NCBI GenBank assembly: GCA_963818505.1
Contig: CAWFSJ010000005.1
Span: forward strand, 1,116,001-1,180,000
Length of the DNA stretch: 64,000 bases
Source: JADKAV01 sp963818505
Lineage (GTDB): Bacteria > Actinomycetota > Actinomycetes > S36-B12 > UBA10799
Reading direction: 5' to 3'
The position numbers were made by a program, and so were the translations under genes. The notes under the pieces were generated by a model, which saw nothing but the letters and a program-made list of their open reading frames with translations, was not told where the DNA came from and searched no databases. Below are positions 34,399 to 43,185 of this stretch, piece after piece. Every line of letters begins with the position of its first letter. Position 1 is the stretch's first letter.

Positions 34399-37300
34399 AT
34401 GCCACGTCGATTCGCCTTCATCTCGGTTCTCGCGCTCGTCGCTGCCCTGGCCCCGGGGGGCCCGGCACAGGCGCTGTCCACGGATCTCGTCATCAGCCAG
34501 GTCTATGGAGGCGGCGGCAACTCGGGCGCGCCTTACATCAACGACTTCGTCGAGGTCTTCAATCGCGGCTCGGCGCCAGTTTCACTGACGGGGATGTCGG
34601 TTCAGTACGCCAGCGCGACGGGTACAGGCAACTTCGGCGCGAACCCCATCACGGCGCTGAATGGGACACTTGCGCCGGGTCAGTACTACCTGGTGCAGCA
34701 GGCCGGTGGTTACACCGGTGCGCCCCTACCATCCCCGGACGCGACCGGAACGGCCAACATGGGCGGCTCGGCGGGAAAGGTCGCGCTGGTCAAGACGACA
34801 ATCGGCTTGGCCTGTAACGGCGGTTCCACGCCCTGCTCATCGGCCCAACTGGCCCAGATCACCGACCTCGTCGGATACGGCAACGCGAACTTCTTCGAGG
34901 GCTCTGCCTCCGCTCCCACCTTGTCCAACACCACTGCCGCACTGCGCAACACAGGTGGCTGCTCGGAGTCCGACAGCAACAGCACCGACTTCACGGCCGG
35001 TCTCCCGAACCCCCGGAACACCGCCGCCCCGCTGAGTCCCTGCGCGGTCGACCAGGCGCCGTCGGTCGTGAGCACATTGCCGGTGAACTTTGAGCTGGCC
35101 TTCCCGTCGACCAATGACCTGACCGTCACCTTCAGCGAGCCGGTGAACGTGTCGGGTGACTGGTTCACCCTGTCCTGCGCCCTTGGGGGTGCCATCACTA
35201 CCACGGTCACTGGCGGACCCACCACGTTCACTCTCGACCCGGCCGTCCCGTTCACCAGCGGGGACGAATGCACGTGGACCATCCTCGCCAGCCAGGTCGC
35301 AGATCAGGACACGTCCGATCCGCCGGACACGATGGTCTCGGACCAGGTCATCAGGTTCGCACCGATGGACATGTGCCTGGCCGACACCACCGCGACCTAC
35401 GACATCCAGGGCAGCGGGCCCAGTGCTGCGATCACTGGAAATGTGACCACCAAAGGAGTGGTGGTCGGTGACTTCGAGGGGACTGCCGCCGTAGGTGGCT
35501 TCTATCTGCAGGATCCGGCGGGGGACGCCAACCCGGGCACCTCCGATGGGGTGTTCGTGCTCACCGGCAACGCCGATCTGGTGAGCCCAGGCCAGGTGGT
35601 GGTCGTGAAGGGTTACGCCCGTGAGCGCTACGGCCAGACCTCGCTGAACGGGTCGAACAGCGATGCTGCAGCGGTCCTTGCGGGAAACGTGTGGATCTGC
35701 GGCGCGGATGTGTCCGTGGCACACACTGATGTGGCCCTGCCGTTCACCGCAGCGGACGCCCCGGAGCGTTACGAGGGCATGCTCGTGCGGCTTCCACAGG
35801 ATTTGGTGATCTCCGAGTACTTCAACTACGACCGGTACGGCGAGATCGTGCTGGCACTGCCTCTGCCGGGTGAGTCGCGGCCGTTCGCAGGCACGGCACT
35901 CGACGAGCCTGGCGCCGCGGCCACCGCCCGTGCCACGGCGAACAGCCTTGGGCGGATCACGCTCGACGATGTGAGGAGCGCGCAGAACCCGACCGTCCTG
36001 CGTCACCCGAATGGGGATCCCTACTCGCTGACCAACAGCTTCCGTGGTGGCGACTCCGTGACGAACACGGTCGGCGTGCTGGGCTACGACTACGGCCTGT
36101 ACCGGATGTTCCCGACGGGCCCGGCCACGTACTACCCGGCGAATGCGCGGACTGCAGTTCCGCCGTCGGTGGGCGGCACACTGCGCGTGGCTTCGGTGAA
36201 CGCTTCCAACTACTTCCTCACCGATGGCGACCTCGATGCCTGCGGGCCGTCGGCGGACATGACGTGCCGCGGCTGGAACGAGCCGGGCGAGTTGGCCCGG
36301 CAGCGCGACAAGCTCCTGGCAGCACTGTCCGGCTTGGACGCTGACATCATCGGTCTGACCGAGATCGAGAACACCCCCGGCGTCGAGCCGCTGGCCGACC
36401 TGGCTGCGGGCCTGCCTGGGTACACCTACGTCGACACCGGCACGATCGGCACCGACGCCATCAGGGCCGGTCTGCTCTTCCGCACTGCGAAGGTGACTCC
36501 GGTCGGTGCATTTCAGGTCCTCAAGTCCAGCGACGACCCCCGGTTCCTCGACACCCTGAACCGTCCGACCCTGGCTCAGACGTTCCAGGACACGGGCACC
36601 GGCGAGCGGCTCACCGTGGCGGTGAACCACCTCAAGTCCAAGGGTTCGGCCTGCTCGGGTGACCCGGACATGGGCGACGGTCAAGGTGACTGCAACCAGA
36701 CCCGCACGGACGCGGCGAAGGCTCTCGTCGATTGGCTGGCGACCGACCCGACCGCCAGCGGTGACTCGGACTTCCTCGTCATCGGCGACCTGAACGCCTA
36801 CACGATGGAGGACCCAATCGACGCGGTGAAGGCGGGAGCAGATGACACCCCCGGAACCGCCGACGACTACCGCGATCTGTTACCCGGGATGACCTACACG
36901 TACCTCTTCGACGGGCAGTTCGGCGCGCTTGACCAGGCCCTTGCCAGCCCCGGTTTGGTGGACCAGGTCGTTGCCACCACCGTCTGGCACGTCAACGCCG
37001 ATGAGCCGGATGTTCAGAACTACGACACGTCGTTCAAGCCTCCGCAGCAGCAAAGCCTGTACCAGCCCAACGCCTATCGGTTCGGCGACCATGATCCCCT
37101 GCTGATCGGGCTGACCCTCGTGACCGCCGTCGAGCCGCCACCGGTCGAGCCTCCGCCGCAGGTGCTTCCCAAGAAGGTCCAGACTGCACCCAATCCGCCG
37201 AAGCGGATCAAGAAACGCGGCGTGACAGTCCTGACACCCAAGAACGCGAAGACCAGCGCCGGCCAAGCGATCGCGACCACGGTTACCGGCAAGGGCAAAG

Positions 37301-37461
37301 GAAAGGCGTTCAAGGTCATCCGCGGCAAGAAGGGGAAGATGTCGGTGCGCACGTTCGGCGCGAAAGGCTGGCGGCTGGTGCTGACCCGCAGCGCGCCGGG
37401 CAATGACACGTACGAGCCGTTCAGCCAGCGGATCGTGTATAAGAACGGCAAGCGCCGTTGA
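34399..37461 (+). CDS. Secreted ExeM/NucH-family extracellular endonuclease
   Basis: 1020 aa. Signal peptide (MPRRFAFISVLALVAALAPGGPAQA), lamin-tail domain (LVISQVYGGGGNSGAPYINDFVEVFN, shown in part) to ~150, a Big-like domain ~225-320, an OB-fold segment ~330-440, and an endonuclease/exonuclease/phosphatase catalytic domain ~595-920 with IIGLTEIENT (metal Glu), VNHLKSKG, VIGDLNAYTMEDP and FGDHDPLL. This layout is typical of secreted bacterial DNases. The last ~80 residues are the Lys-rich domain ending YEPFSQRIVYKNGKRR shared with the RCC1 protein. ATG 34399 has a GGGGGAGG RBS. It degrades extracellular DNA, perhaps for phosphate or biofilm use. Confidence 0.93.
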   Translation: MPRRFAFISVLALVAALAPGGPAQALSTDLVISQVYGGGGNSGAPYINDFVEVFNRGSAPVSLTGMSVQYASATGTGNFGANPITALNGTLAPGQYYLVQQAGGYTGAPLPSPDATGTANMGGSAGKVALVKTTIGLACNGGSTPCSSAQLAQITDLVGYGNANFFEGSASAPTLSNTTAALRNTGGCSESDSNSTDFTAGLPNPRNTAAPLSPCAVDQAPSVVSTLPVNFELAFPSTNDLTVTFSEPVNVSGDWFTLSCALGGAITTTVTGGPTTFTLDPAVPFTSGDECTWTILASQVADQDTSDPPDTMVSDQVIRFAPMDMCLADTTATYDIQGSGPSAAITGNVTTKGVVVGDFEGTAAVGGFYLQDPAGDANPGTSDGVFVLTGNADLVSPGQVVVVKGYARERYGQTSLNGSNSDAAAVLAGNVWICGADVSVAHTDVALPFTAADAPERYEGMLVRLPQDLVISEYFNYDRYGEIVLALPLPGESRPFAGTALDEPGAAATARATANSLGRITLDDVRSAQNPTVLRHPNGDPYSLTNSFRGGDSVTNTVGVLGYDYGLYRMFPTGPATYYPANARTAVPPSVGGTLRVASVNASNYFLTDGDLDACGPSADMTCRGWNEPGELARQRDKLLAALSGLDADIIGLTEIENTPGVEPLADLAAGLPGYTYVDTGTIGTDAIRAGLLFRTAKVTPVGAFQVLKSSDDPRFLDTLNRPTLAQTFQDTGTGERLTVAVNHLKSKGSACSGDPDMGDGQGDCNQTRTDAAKALVDWLATDPTASGDSDFLVIGDLNAYTMEDPIDAVKAGADDTPGTADDYRDLLPGMTYTYLFDGQFGALDQALASPGLVDQVVATTVWHVNADEPDVQNYDTSFKPPQQQSLYQPNAYRFGDHDPLLIGLTLVTAVEPPPVEPPPQVLPKKVQTAPNPPKRIKKRGVTVLTPKNAKTSAGQAIATTVTGKGKGKAFKVIRGKKGKMSVRTFGAKGWRLVLTRSAPGNDTYEPFSQRIVYKNGKRR

Positions 37462-37505
37462 CCGAACGCGTGGTGGGCCAGCCCTCCCGCAAGTACGGTG
37501 AACCC

Positions 37506-38798
37506 ATGAAGACCGCCTGTGTGATCGGGGCCGGGGCGGCGGGACTCGCCGCCGGCAAAGCCCTCAAGGACCGCAACATCGACTTCGATTGGTTTGAGAA
37601 GGGTTCGTACGTCGGGGGCTTGTGGCAGATCGACAACGACAACGGGGGAGCTGCGGCCTACCACTCGCTGCACTTGAACTCGAGTCGCCCGCGCACCGAG
37701 TACCCGAGCTACCCGATGCCTGAGGACTGGTCGGACTACCCGCCGTACTACCAGGTGGCGCAGTACTTCGAGAACTTCGCCGACCACTTCGGCCTGCGCG
37801 AACTGATCACGTTCAACACCGCTGTCGAGAAGGTCGAGCCGGTCGGCGACCACTGGCGGGTCACCACCTCCGACGGCACGTCAGCCGAGTACCAGAACGT
37901 CCTGGTCGCCAATGGCCACCACTCCAGCCCGAAGACCCCTCACTTCGACGGCGAGTTCACCGGGGAGTCGTTCCACGCCCACGACTACCGCGACCTGTCG
38001 GTGTTCGCTGGTAAGCGCGTGCTCGTGATCGGTGTCGGCAACTCCGGTATGGACATCGCCTGCGACGCTGCACGCAACGCCAAGTCGGTGTACCTGTCCA
38101 CGCGGCACGGCGTGCACGTGATCCCCAAGTACGCCCTGGGCAAACCCGTCGACCAGTTGAGCTCGCCACTCATGGCCTACGTGCCCTTCCCGGTGGAGCG
38201 ATTGGCATACGAGGCGATCGTGCGCGTGGCCACCGGACGGCCCCAGGACCGCGGCCTGCCCAAGCCCGACCACCGGCTGCTCGGTGCGCACCCGACGGTG
38301 TCGGCCGAGCTCTACGACCGCGTCGGCCACGGCGACATCGCCATGAAGCCGGACATCCGACGTTTCGACGCCAACAAGGTCGAGTTCGTCGACGGCACCA
38401 CGGAAGAGGTCGACCTCGTGGTCTACGCCACCGGGTACAACATCGAGCTGCCCTTCCTGGCCGGGGTGTATAGCGCCGAGCACAACAAGATGCCCCTGTA
38501 CCTGCGCGTTGTCCCGCCGGACCTGCCGGGTCTCTACTTCATCGGTTTCATCCAGACGGTCGGCTCGGGGATCCCTCTGACCGAGTACCAGTCGCAGTGG
38601 GTGGGCGACCTCATCACCGGCGCTGTCCCGATGCCCTCGCACGACGACATGACCAAGTGGATCGCTCATGATCAGAAAGAGATGGCCAAGCGCTACCTGC
38701 GTTCCGAACGGCACACCATGCAGGTGGACTACTGGCGCTACATCCGCACGATGAAGGAAGCCCGCGGTCTCGGCTGGCGATCGAAGCTGCCGCTGTGA
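37506..38798 (+). CDS. Flavin-containing monooxygenase
   Basis: 430 aa from ATG 37506. FAD motif GAGAAGLAAG (8-17), the FMO identifier FTGESFHAHDYRD, NADPH motif VIGVGNSGMD and the ATGYN motif (VVYATGYN). It is a class B flavoprotein monooxygenase that probably oxygenates an N, S or carbonyl-containing substrate. Its stop overlaps the GTG start of the MDR dehydrogenase (GTGA), giving a coupled pair. Confidence 0.92.
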   Translation: MKTACVIGAGAAGLAAGKALKDRNIDFDWFEKGSYVGGLWQIDNDNGGAAAYHSLHLNSSRPRTEYPSYPMPEDWSDYPPYYQVAQYFENFADHFGLRELITFNTAVEKVEPVGDHWRVTTSDGTSAEYQNVLVANGHHSSPKTPHFDGEFTGESFHAHDYRDLSVFAGKRVLVIGVGNSGMDIACDAARNAKSVYLSTRHGVHVIPKYALGKPVDQLSSPLMAYVPFPVERLAYEAIVRVATGRPQDRGLPKPDHRLLGAHPTVSAELYDRVGHGDIAMKPDIRRFDANKVEFVDGTTEEVDLVVYATGYNIELPFLAGVYSAEHNKMPLYLRVVPPDLPGLYFIGFIQTVGSGIPLTEYQSQWVGDLITGAVPMPSHDDMTKWIAHDQKEMAKRYLRSERHTMQVDYWRYIRTMKEARGLGWRSKLPL

Positions 38799-40015
38799 AG
38801 GCGGTGCTGGCCGACCTGTCGACGCCGCGATACCTCTGGACCGCTGCGGCGGGCAAGGTCAAGCACGACGCCGGTTGGGGTCCCGGCGGGCTCATGCGGC
38901 TGGCCGATGTGCCCGAGCCGGTCTTGCCGAAAAGCGACGGTTGGCTGCGGATCAAGCCCGAGCTGAGCGGAATCTGTGGCTCCGACGTGGGCCTTGCGCA
39001 CGCGAAGTCGTCCTTCGTGATGTCCGCGTTCTACGCCGAGCCAAAGGCGATCCCCGGCCACGAGGTCGTGGGGGTCGTGGTGGACGGTTCCCTTGAAGGC
39101 CAGCGCGTGGTGCTGGACCCGATCCTGTCCTGCGCGCACCGGGGTTTCGAACCGTGCCGCACATGTCGGGAGGGCCGGCCCTATGCGTGCGAACGGTTCG
39201 ACGAGGCCGGTGTGACCGGTTGCCACGCGCCGGGTCAGGGCTTCTCCGACGCGGTCGGGGGTGGGTGGGGTGAGACCCTGATCGCCCACGAGTCCCAGTG
39301 TTTCCCGATCGGTTCAGTGGCTTCGCGCCGGGCGGTGCTGGCCGAGCCCGCCTCGATCGGGCTGCACGCGGCGCTGCAGTGGAAGCGCACCGGTGACCGA
39401 GTGGTGGTGATCGGGCCCGGGACGATCGGGTTGTTGGTCACCGCGGCGCTGCGCATGTTGCACCCCGATCTGGACATCGCGATGGTCGCGCCGGGTGAGT
39501 TCGGCGCGGCGCGTGCCACCGAAGCTGGTGCCTCGCGGATCCTGCCCACGGGCGCGGGGGCGGTTGAGGAGTTGGCGGCCAGCGACGGTGGGCGGGTTGT
39601 GCGCCCGCGTATGACGAAGATCCCGATCCTTGAGCAGGGTGTGGACGCCGTGTTCGACTGCGTGGGCTACCCCGACACCATCGACCTCTCTCTGCACATT
39701 TTGCGGCCGGGCGGGATGCTCGTGCTGGTTGGCGCGGCAGGTAAGCAGTCCGTGGACTGGAGCCTGGTCTGGAGCCGGGAGTTGACGGTGCAGGGGACGA
39801 TCAACTCCGGCCCGGAACCGTCTTTGGGCGGCAGACGCACGATGGAACAGGTCGCCGAGTGGCTTGCTGATCCTGCCTACCGCGTCGACGGCCTCGTGAC
39901 CCACCAGTACGACCTGGACGATTGGCAGCAGGGTCTGACCACGGCCTCGGCGGGCCCGCGTGCTGAGGCGGTCAAGGTGACTCTGCGCCCCAACCCCGAC
40001 GTGCCGCTCGTGTGA
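38795..40015 (+). CDS. Zinc-dependent MDR alcohol dehydrogenase-like protein
   Basis: 406 aa. Catalytic zinc site ICGSD (Cys) and GHEVVG (His), structural zinc cluster CAHRGFEPCRTCREGRPYAC, and the Rossmann stretch VVVIGPGTIGLLV. Longer than a typical ADH by a loop. It oxidises an alcohol or sugar with NAD(P); the FMO partner suggests a two-step pathway, but the substrate is unknown. Confidence 0.88.
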   Translation: MKAVLADLSTPRYLWTAAAGKVKHDAGWGPGGLMRLADVPEPVLPKSDGWLRIKPELSGICGSDVGLAHAKSSFVMSAFYAEPKAIPGHEVVGVVVDGSLEGQRVVLDPILSCAHRGFEPCRTCREGRPYACERFDEAGVTGCHAPGQGFSDAVGGGWGETLIAHESQCFPIGSVASRRAVLAEPASIGLHAALQWKRTGDRVVVIGPGTIGLLVTAALRMLHPDLDIAMVAPGEFGAARATEAGASRILPTGAGAVEELAASDGGRVVRPRMTKIPILEQGVDAVFDCVGYPDTIDLSLHILRPGGMLVLVGAAGKQSVDWSLVWSRELTVQGTINSGPEPSLGGRRTMEQVAEWLADPAYRVDGLVTHQYDLDDWQQGLTTASAGPRAEAVKVTLRPNPDVPLV

Positions 40016-40030
40016 TCCGGCGGTCGGCCG

Positions 40031-40114
40031 CTGACGGATCTGTGGACGAACCGCGTTGGATGGGGTTCGGGGTAGCTAGATGGGGCTCAGCGTGCGACGA
40101 ACCCACCCAACGCA
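40031..40114. repeat. Direct repeat A flanking the toxin-antitoxin module
   Basis: About 80 bp highly similar to 41318-41398. An identical 20-bp core tagctagatggggctcagcg is at 40073-40092. Inside, ttggatggggttcg and cgaacccacccaa form an imperfect hairpin around the core. Confidence 0.88.
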
Positions 40115-40223
40115 AGGTTGCGAGCGCCGGGTTGCGAAGCGCTCAGTGTACGGAGAAGACCCGCCAATCCACAGACTTGCGCCAGCTCACCAAGCGGTCA
40201 TACATTTGTCATACGTTGGCTGG

Positions 40224-40514
40224 ATGGTCACGGTGGACTGGTCGAACGGAGCCGACCACATGCGCGAACGGCACGGTGTGGAGCCGCAATGGGCAACCGA
40301 GGCCGTCAACGACCCGGAAGCGCTCTGGTATGAGCCGGACTATCGCAGTCGAACGGGCAGGAGCCTTCGCGTGATCGGCTACTCGCCAGCCGCGGGGAAA
40401 CTCCTGTCGGTGATCCTCGTGGCGAAACCAGAAGGCCCGCAAGATTTCCACGGCGCCAGTGGCTGGCCGTCCAACTCACGAGACCGACGTGCGTACCGGG
40501 AGGGCATGCGATGA
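40224..40514 (+). CDS. BrnT-like toxin of a type II TA module
   Basis: 96 aa from ATG 40224 (MVTVDWSNGADHMRERHGV). The plan, a short WxxxxAxxxxxxHGV helix, DPxA, a central beta sheet (SLRVIGYSPAAGKLLSVILV) and the end SRDRRAYREG, matches BrnT-type RNase toxins, though the usual ARRAT motif is altered. It probably cleaves RNA when free. It overlaps the antitoxin gene by 4 bp, toxin first as in brnTA. A tandem gtcatac (40198-40218) lies in the promoter. Confidence 0.65.
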   Translation: MVTVDWSNGADHMRERHGVEPQWATEAVNDPEALWYEPDYRSRTGRSLRVIGYSPAAGKLLSVILVAKPEGPQDFHGASGWPSNSRDRRAYREGMR

Positions 40515-40831
40515 GCGACACCATCAAGAAACTGATTGAGTCCGAGGTCGCCAACGCTGAGGCGACTGAGGATCAGCCGGCGCCAGAATCGGTCAAGCCC
40601 ACTGCGCGAGGTCACGCGCGAGCGGTGATGTTGTCCGTGCGTCTGAATCCGGAGGAGAACCAGGAGCTGCTCGCGGCGGCGGAGAACGCGGATCTGCCCG
40701 TTTCGACGTACGTGAGGTCGTTGATCCTGGATGCGCTCCGGCGCGAAAGTGCCTCCATGCGAGTTTCACGGGTCAACGTGCCGCCGAGTGGACTGCCCGT
40801 CGCGCTGCGTGATCGGAAGGTCGGCGCATGA
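40511..40831 (+). CDS. Ribbon-helix-helix antitoxin-like protein
   Basis: 106 aa. A hydrophilic N-terminal 35 residues precede a CopG/MobC-like ribbon-helix-helix (VMLSVRLNPEENQELLAAAE, then LPVSTYVRSLILDALRR). It should bind DNA as a dimer and neutralise the toxin. It is not a close BrnA match, so the pairing would be a variant. It overlaps both neighbours by 4 bp. Confidence 0.7.
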   Translation: MSDTIKKLIESEVANAEATEDQPAPESVKPTARGHARAVMLSVRLNPEENQELLAAAENADLPVSTYVRSLILDALRRESASMRVSRVNVPPSGLPVALRDRKVGA

Positions 40832-41232
40832 CTGAGGACATTGCACTGCAAGTGATTGTCCAAGTCGTCAACGAGAACCCCGGTTCCGTGGTCGACATGA
40901 CCCTGGCCGTGAACGGGCTGCTGGTGACCGGAACGGTCGTTGCCAATGCCGAGTGGTTCAGGATCATGGAGGAGCAGGTGCGCGCCGCCAGTGACGGGTT
41001 GGCCAACCTGCTCGGTGAAATGGGGGAGCGCCTGGACCCAGCCGAGGGCCTTCCGCAGTTCGTCCACATGGTCGACGTCGGGTACTTCGTGGCCAGTGAG
41101 GCTATACCCGCAGACTGCGACGCCCTGTGGCGCGGGCGACTCGATGCTGTTGATGGATGGTCCATCGGCAGAGTGGGCGCACTTGCCGCCGGTACGGCGC
41201 AGATGCGCTCGCAGCCGGCCGCGCCTGCCTGA
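40828..41232 (+). CDS. GvpU-like protein, third gene of the TA operon
   Basis: 134 aa; the N-terminal IVQVVNENPGSVVDMTLAVNGLLVTGTVVANAEWF resembles the start of gas-vesicle accessory protein GvpU (LTVNGxLVSGTL), in two segments. The C-terminal part (LLGEMGERLDPAEGLPQFVHMVDVGYFV) is helical. No gas vesicle gene is present in the window. The ATG overlaps the antitoxin stop by 4 bp, so it is co-translated; a link to the TA pair is inferred. Confidence 0.5.
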   Translation: MTEDIALQVIVQVVNENPGSVVDMTLAVNGLLVTGTVVANAEWFRIMEEQVRAASDGLANLLGEMGERLDPAEGLPQFVHMVDVGYFVASEAIPADCDALWRGRLDAVDGWSIGRVGALAAGTAQMRSQPAAPA

Positions 41233-41317
41233 CCCTTGCGGCGCTGCGGGGTGCCGCTGAAGCCGACGAGGCGCGGGGAGGATCTTCTTGCGTGTGGCAG
41301 GGTCGAGCACCCGCCGA

Positions 41318-41398
41318 CTGATCTGTGGCCAGGCCGCGTCCGGTGGGGTTCGGGTAGCTAGATGGGGCTCAGCGCGCGACGAACCCCACCCAACTGCA
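41318..41398. repeat. Direct repeat B flanking the toxin-antitoxin module
   Basis: Counterpart of repeat A, with the same 20-bp core at 41355-41374, 1.28 kb away. The internal hairpin ggtggggttcg / cgaaccccacc is perfect here. Confidence 0.88.
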
Positions 41399-41432
41399 CG
41401 AACCCCACCCAACTGCACGAACCCCACCCAAC
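41380..41432. repeat. 19-bp tandem repeats after repeat B
   Basis: Unit cgaaccccacccaactgca, two full copies and a partial third (41380-41398, 41399-41417, 41418-41432). The first unit is the right arm of repeat B. A degenerate inverse copy is found at 49438-49466. Confidence 0.92.
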
Positions 41433-41452
41433 GGTGGTGACGCCGCGACCCC

Positions 41453-43114
41453 TCACCCCGCCCGTTGCGGCAGGTGAAACTCGGGCTCCGCACGCCACAC
41501 ATCGGGCAATCGCAGCGACGACAGTGCCGAGACAGGCACTCCCGCGATCTGGGCCGCGGTCAGCATGCCGCCACCCAGCGTGCCGGCAATGCCGTGCAGG
41601 TAGCGGGTGCTGGCCCCGACCATCCACAGGCCCTTGACCGGTGTCTTCGGGCCCGGGCGTTTGAGCAACATCTGCTTCGGTGTGGCGGCCAGGCCGTAGG
41701 ACGTGCCGCCCGTGGAGCGCACGAAACGCTCATGGGTGATGGGGGTAGCCGACTCGTGGTACACCACCGACTCACTGATCCCCGGGATCGCGCGCTCAGC
41801 TGAGCCCAGCAGCATCTCGTGGTACTGCTGCTTGCGCCGCAGATACTCCGGGTTGCGCCGATAGGACTCCCCACCGACCGGCCCGCGCCCGTGCAGCCCC
41901 CAGAATCCATGGTCGGCTGGGGCCACCGTCATGACCTGCAGGTTCGTCTGCCCCGGCTGGGCCAAGCGCGGGTTCCCCGGATCCTTCAGACTGGCCGAGG
42001 TGAGGTAGGCGAACGCAGAGCCGGTCATCCGCCCGGCGGCCGCGTCGCTGTAGGCGCCGTCGATGTCATCGTCGGGGTAGACCCACCAGTTGGTGTTGGG
42101 AGCACCCTCCGCTGCGAGGTCGCGGTCAAGGATCAGGTAGTCCACGTAAAGGGGCGCGGCCATGCCCATGCGTGAGGTTCGAGTGCGCAGGTCAGCGGGC
42201 AGCGCGTCGGTGGGCAGCAACTCCAGGAACGTGCGCTTGAGATCGGCGTCAGAGACAACCGTGGGCGCGAGGATCTCGTCGGCGAGACCCCGTCGGCGCT
42301 CGGCCGCGGGACGTCGCACACGCACCCCGCGGACGGCCCCACCGGAGACCAGGATTTCCTCGACCTGGGTGCGCAGGAGTACCTCGCCGCCGTTGTCCCG
42401 GATCACCCGTGCAAGGGCATCTGCGATCGGCTGGCCGCCGCCCTCGGGATACCAGGCGCCCTCGGCGTAGTGCAGGAACACTCCTGCGTGGATGAAGAAG
42501 GAGGCCCGGTCCGGCGGCAGCCCGTAGGTACCGTTGATCCCTGCGAGCACTGTTCGCAATCGTGGTGAGGCCCCGATCCGGTCGAACACCTCGCCGAGCG
42601 TGGCGTTGAGCAATCGGGCCGTGCGATACGCGGGCATGACCAAGCCGGGTGCTTGACGCAGACGGGGACGGCGAGTACCCAAACGCATCATGGCTCTGAC
42701 AGCGTCCAGGAGGCGCAGGTACTCGTCGATAGCCGTGCGCTCTCTGGGGAAGTCGCTGAGGAGGGCGTCGCGATAGTGGTCGAGCCCGGCGGGGACCCGG
42801 AACTCCTGGCCGTCGCCGAACAGCAGCGTGTCGTAGCCGTCGTTGTCCATCGGCAGGTACTCGGGGCGCACGCCCAAGGGAGCCAGCACGGAACGCAAGG
42901 TGCCATGAGGGCCGCTCTCGCCGAGGTAGTGAAGCCCGACGTCGAACTCGTACTCCTGGCCGTTGGCGGGGTCACGATGGGTGAAGCAGCTCATGTTGCC
43001 GCCGGGCACGGTGTGGCGGTCCACGACCGTCACCTTGTGGCCCAGCGCGCTCAGGTACGCAGCGCAGGACAGCCCGCCGGGCCCCGCGCCGATGACGATG
43101 ACATCCGCGTCCAT
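41453..43114 (-). CDS. FAD-dependent phytoene desaturase/retinol saturase-like oxidoreductase
   Basis: 553 aa from ATG 43114 (MDADVIVIGAGPGGLSCAAY). The N-terminal FAD motif is GAGPGGLSCAAYLSALG, followed by GGNMSCFTH and GVFLHYAEGAWYPEGGGQPI, the Arg-rich middle, and the C-terminal ASTRYLHGIAGTLGGGM that closes the FAD site. This is the CrtI/RetSat/carotenoid-isomerase-like group; it may desaturate or reduce a polyene. No other carotenoid gene is adjacent. It is divergent from the acyltransferase-3 gene. Confidence 0.87.
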   Translation of the reverse strand: MDADVIVIGAGPGGLSCAAYLSALGHKVTVVDRHTVPGGNMSCFTHRDPANGQEYEFDVGLHYLGESGPHGTLRSVLAPLGVRPEYLPMDNDGYDTLLFGDGQEFRVPAGLDHYRDALLSDFPRERTAIDEYLRLLDAVRAMMRLGTRRPRLRQAPGLVMPAYRTARLLNATLGEVFDRIGASPRLRTVLAGINGTYGLPPDRASFFIHAGVFLHYAEGAWYPEGGGQPIADALARVIRDNGGEVLLRTQVEEILVSGGAVRGVRVRRPAAERRRGLADEILAPTVVSDADLKRTFLELLPTDALPADLRTRTSRMGMAAPLYVDYLILDRDLAAEGAPNTNWWVYPDDDIDGAYSDAAAGRMTGSAFAYLTSASLKDPGNPRLAQPGQTNLQVMTVAPADHGFWGLHGRGPVGGESYRRNPEYLRRKQQYHEMLLGSAERAIPGISESVVYHESATPITHERFVRSTGGTSYGLAATPKQMLLKRPGPKTPVKGLWMVGASTRYLHGIAGTLGGGMLTAAQIAGVPVSALSSLRLPDVWRAEPEFHLPQRAG

Positions 43115-43185
43115 GTTTCGAGCCAAGCACAGATGCTGCCGGGCTGGTGTCGGCTTGGCCGGCTCGTGACGTTGGGGGCACGAAC

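Noticed and set aside
38795..40015. Siroheme or P450-linked pathway with the FMO/ADH pair
   Set aside because: No P450, ferredoxin or other pathway gene adjoins them; only a generic oxidation pair can be supported.
40828..41232. Gas vesicle gene cluster
   Set aside because: Only the GvpU-like protein is present; no gvpA or other gvp genes.
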